Shown: piece by piece, positions 6,830 through 7,813 of the stretch
Position numbering within the stretch: position 1 is the first letter of the stretch
Layout: each line of letters starts with the position of its first letter
NCBI GenBank assembly: GCA_947457745.1
Contig: CANGWT010000070.1
Coordinates: 1 to 7,813 of the forward strand
Origin: Burkholderiaceae bacterium
GTDB lineage: Bacteria; Pseudomonadota; Gammaproteobacteria; Burkholderiales; Burkholderiaceae
DNA: 7,813 bases
Direction of reading: 5' to 3'
Translations under genes and position numbers: made by a program
Notes under the pieces: generated by a model
Told to the model about the DNA's origin: nothing
Database searches by the model: none
Seen by the model: only the letters and a program-made list of their open reading frames with translations

Positions 6830-7656
6830 TAAATCCACCCTGCTAGTAATGCGGCCATCGGCATGGTCGGAATGAGTGCATCAACGCGGTCTAGAACGCC
6901 ACCATGGCCTGGCAGTAAATGACTGCTATCTTTGACGCCAGCCAAACGCTTTAATTGAGACTCGAATAAATCCCCAAAGACGCTGAACGCTGTTAACACT
7001 GTCACCATCAGGAACATGGGCACCCAACCAAATTGAATAGCCCAAGCGCCAAATAAAGTATCGCCTAGCGGTAAATACGTGACACATAAGAATGCGTAGA
7101 GATAACAAAGCAGTAAACCACCTAGCGCACCCTCAATCGATTTTCCCGGGCTAATATTCACAGCCAGCTTGTGTTTACCAAAAGCTTTACCCACAAAATA
7201 AGCGCCGATATCAGCAACCCAAACTAAGGCCATCGTTGTTAATAAAAACACTAGGCCCAATTCACGCAAGAAGACTAATGCAAACCAAGTTGCCGGCAGA
7301 ATGATCAAGCCGACAATACTGTAAAAAGGTTTGAATTTTTGAAGCGAGAGGTTCATTCCTTTAGCCAAGATGAATGGCGCTAAAAAGAACCAAAACAAGA
7401 CGGCTACCATGAGCAAAGAAAACTGCCATGTGATTGCTTGCATACCCAGCAACAATAAAATGATGACCAAACAAAAAACAGCGTAGAGCCAAGCAGCCTT
7501 CTTAGCTTCCGGAGCAATCATGCGACTCCATTCCCAAGCGGCAGCGACTAAAGCAAGCAAGAAAAAAATACCCAAATAAATCGGTGGCAAGAAAAATAAA
7601 ATGGGTAATAGCACCGCCATCAAGATAGTGGCAGTAATGATTCGGGTGATTAGCAT
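6829..7656 (-). CDS. cdsA: CdsA, phosphatidate cytidylyltransferase
   Basis: This 275-residue multispanning inner-membrane protein has a normal length for CdsA. It makes CDP-diacylglycerol from CTP and phosphatidic acid, the branch point for all membrane phospholipids. Hydrophobic segments are near 5-22, 27-43, 56-72, 78-98, 113-129, 134-156, 176-194 and 212-228. The family signature S-x-L-K-R-x4-K-D-x-S-x2-L-P-G-H-G-G-x-x-D-R-x-D is complete at 233-259. The preceding block DIGAYFVGKAFGKHK (149-163) followed by SPGKSIEG (169-176) is also typical. The ATG at 7656 is the only plausible start. It lies 18 nt (six codons) after the uppS stop and in the same frame as uppS, and the gap is pyrimidine-rich without a visible Shine-Dalgarno. 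The stop overlaps the dxr start by one base (TAATG). Confidence 0.96.
   Translation of the reverse strand: MLITRIITATILMAVLLPILFFLPPIYLGIFFLLALVAAAWEWSRMIAPEAKKAAWLYAVFCLVIILLLLGMQAITWQFSLLMVAVLFWFFLAPFILAKGMNLSLQKFKPFYSIVGLIILPATWFALVFLRELGLVFLLTTMALVWVADIGAYFVGKAFGKHKLAVNISPGKSIEGALGGLLLCYLYAFLCVTYLPLGDTLFGAWAIQFGWVPMFLMVTVLTAFSVFGDLFESQLKRLAGVKDSSHLLPGHGGVLDRVDALIPTMPMAALLAGWI
6834..6840 (-). promoter_or_regulatory. Shine-Dalgarno deciding the dxr start
   Basis: The minus strand reads GGGTGGA-TTTA-ATG, in the last cdsA codons. The alternative GTG start of dxr lies within this motif. The spacing therefore favours the ATG at 6829. Confidence 0.6.
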
Positions 7657-7674
7657 GGGTAAATAAGGAGCGGT

Positions 7675-7813
7675 TTAGACTGCGTCACTCAATGACTCAG
7701 ACGCTAACTGAGCGCTAGTGCGCCCAAACCGACGCTCGCGCTGACTAAACCAGTCAAAAGCTTTGTGTAATTGAGCTTCATCAAAATCAGGCCAGAGAGT
7801 ATCTGTGAAATAC
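7675..7813 (-). CDS. uppS: UppS C-terminus, isoprenyl transferase (partial, cut by window edge)
   Basis: The last 45 codons are present and open with YFTDTLWPDFDEAQL. The hallmark RERRFGR follows at residues 25-31 of the fragment, and the protein ends in SLSDAV. YFTDxLWPDF and RERRFG are conserved C-terminal features of cis-prenyltransferases of the UppS type, with the arginines taking part in binding isopentenyl diphosphate. UppS builds undecaprenyl diphosphate, the lipid carrier for peptidoglycan and O-antigen, by adding isopentenyl units to farnesyl diphosphate in the cytosol. Position directly before cdsA matches the conserved order. The start and the first two thirds of the gene lie outside the window. 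The 3' end holds two small alternative inverted repeats. Confidence 0.95.
   Translation of the reverse strand, partial: YFTDTLWPDFDEAQLHKAFDWFSQRERRFGRTSAQLASESLSDAV

Noticed and set aside
7562..7568. T7 run on the coding strand of cdsA
   Set aside because: It encodes consecutive Phe codons in a membrane segment (GIFFLLAL), which is an ordinary consequence of hydrophobic composition.
7711..7724. GCGC-ACTA-GCGC small inverted repeat in uppS
   Set aside because: It has only four base pairs of a self-palindromic word, within coding sequence. Expected by chance.

Overview
The window is a compact run of cell-envelope genes, all read from the minus strand. In transcription order (right to left in these coordinates) they are uppS (3' end only), cdsA, dxr, rseP, bamA, skp (ompH), lpxD, fabZ and the first codons of lpxA. 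This is the well-known proteobacterial uppS-cdsA-dxr-rseP-bamA-skp-lpxD-fabZ-lpxA block. A moderate, AT-leaning base composition combined with beta-proteobacterial-looking proteins suggests a freshwater member of the Burkholderiaceae such as Polynucleobacter. That assignment is inference from style, not from a marker gene.

Layout: 7675-7813 is the UppS C-terminus (undecaprenyl diphosphate synthesis). 6829-7656 is CdsA (CDP-diacylglycerol). 5639-6829 is Dxr (MEP isoprenoid pathway), 4493-5626 is RseP (site-2 protease) and 2148-4496 is BamA (outer-membrane protein insertion). 1602-2129 is Skp (periplasmic chaperone), 541-1596 is LpxD (lipid A), 41-490 is FabZ (fatty-acid dehydratase), and 1-41 is the LpxA start. 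Gaps between genes are 50 nt or less, and three junctions overlap (TAATG, TTGA, TAATG). No terminator, convincing internal promoter, RNA gene, mobile element, CRISPR array or long repeat is visible. No stretch without a gene exceeds 50 nt.

Together the genes supply the isoprenoid precursor and its polyprenyl carrier (Dxr, UppS), the phospholipid precursor (CdsA), hydroxyacyl chains and the first lipid A steps (FabZ, LpxA, LpxD), delivery and insertion of outer-membrane proteins (Skp, BamA), and the protease of the envelope stress response (RseP).

I see no undescribed system here. The points that merit a second look are an RseP that appears to carry only one PDZ domain instead of two, a BamA that starts at TTG inside the RseP stop codon with no Shine-Dalgarno, a Dxr start that should be moved, and in-frame slippery A-runs in skp and dxr.
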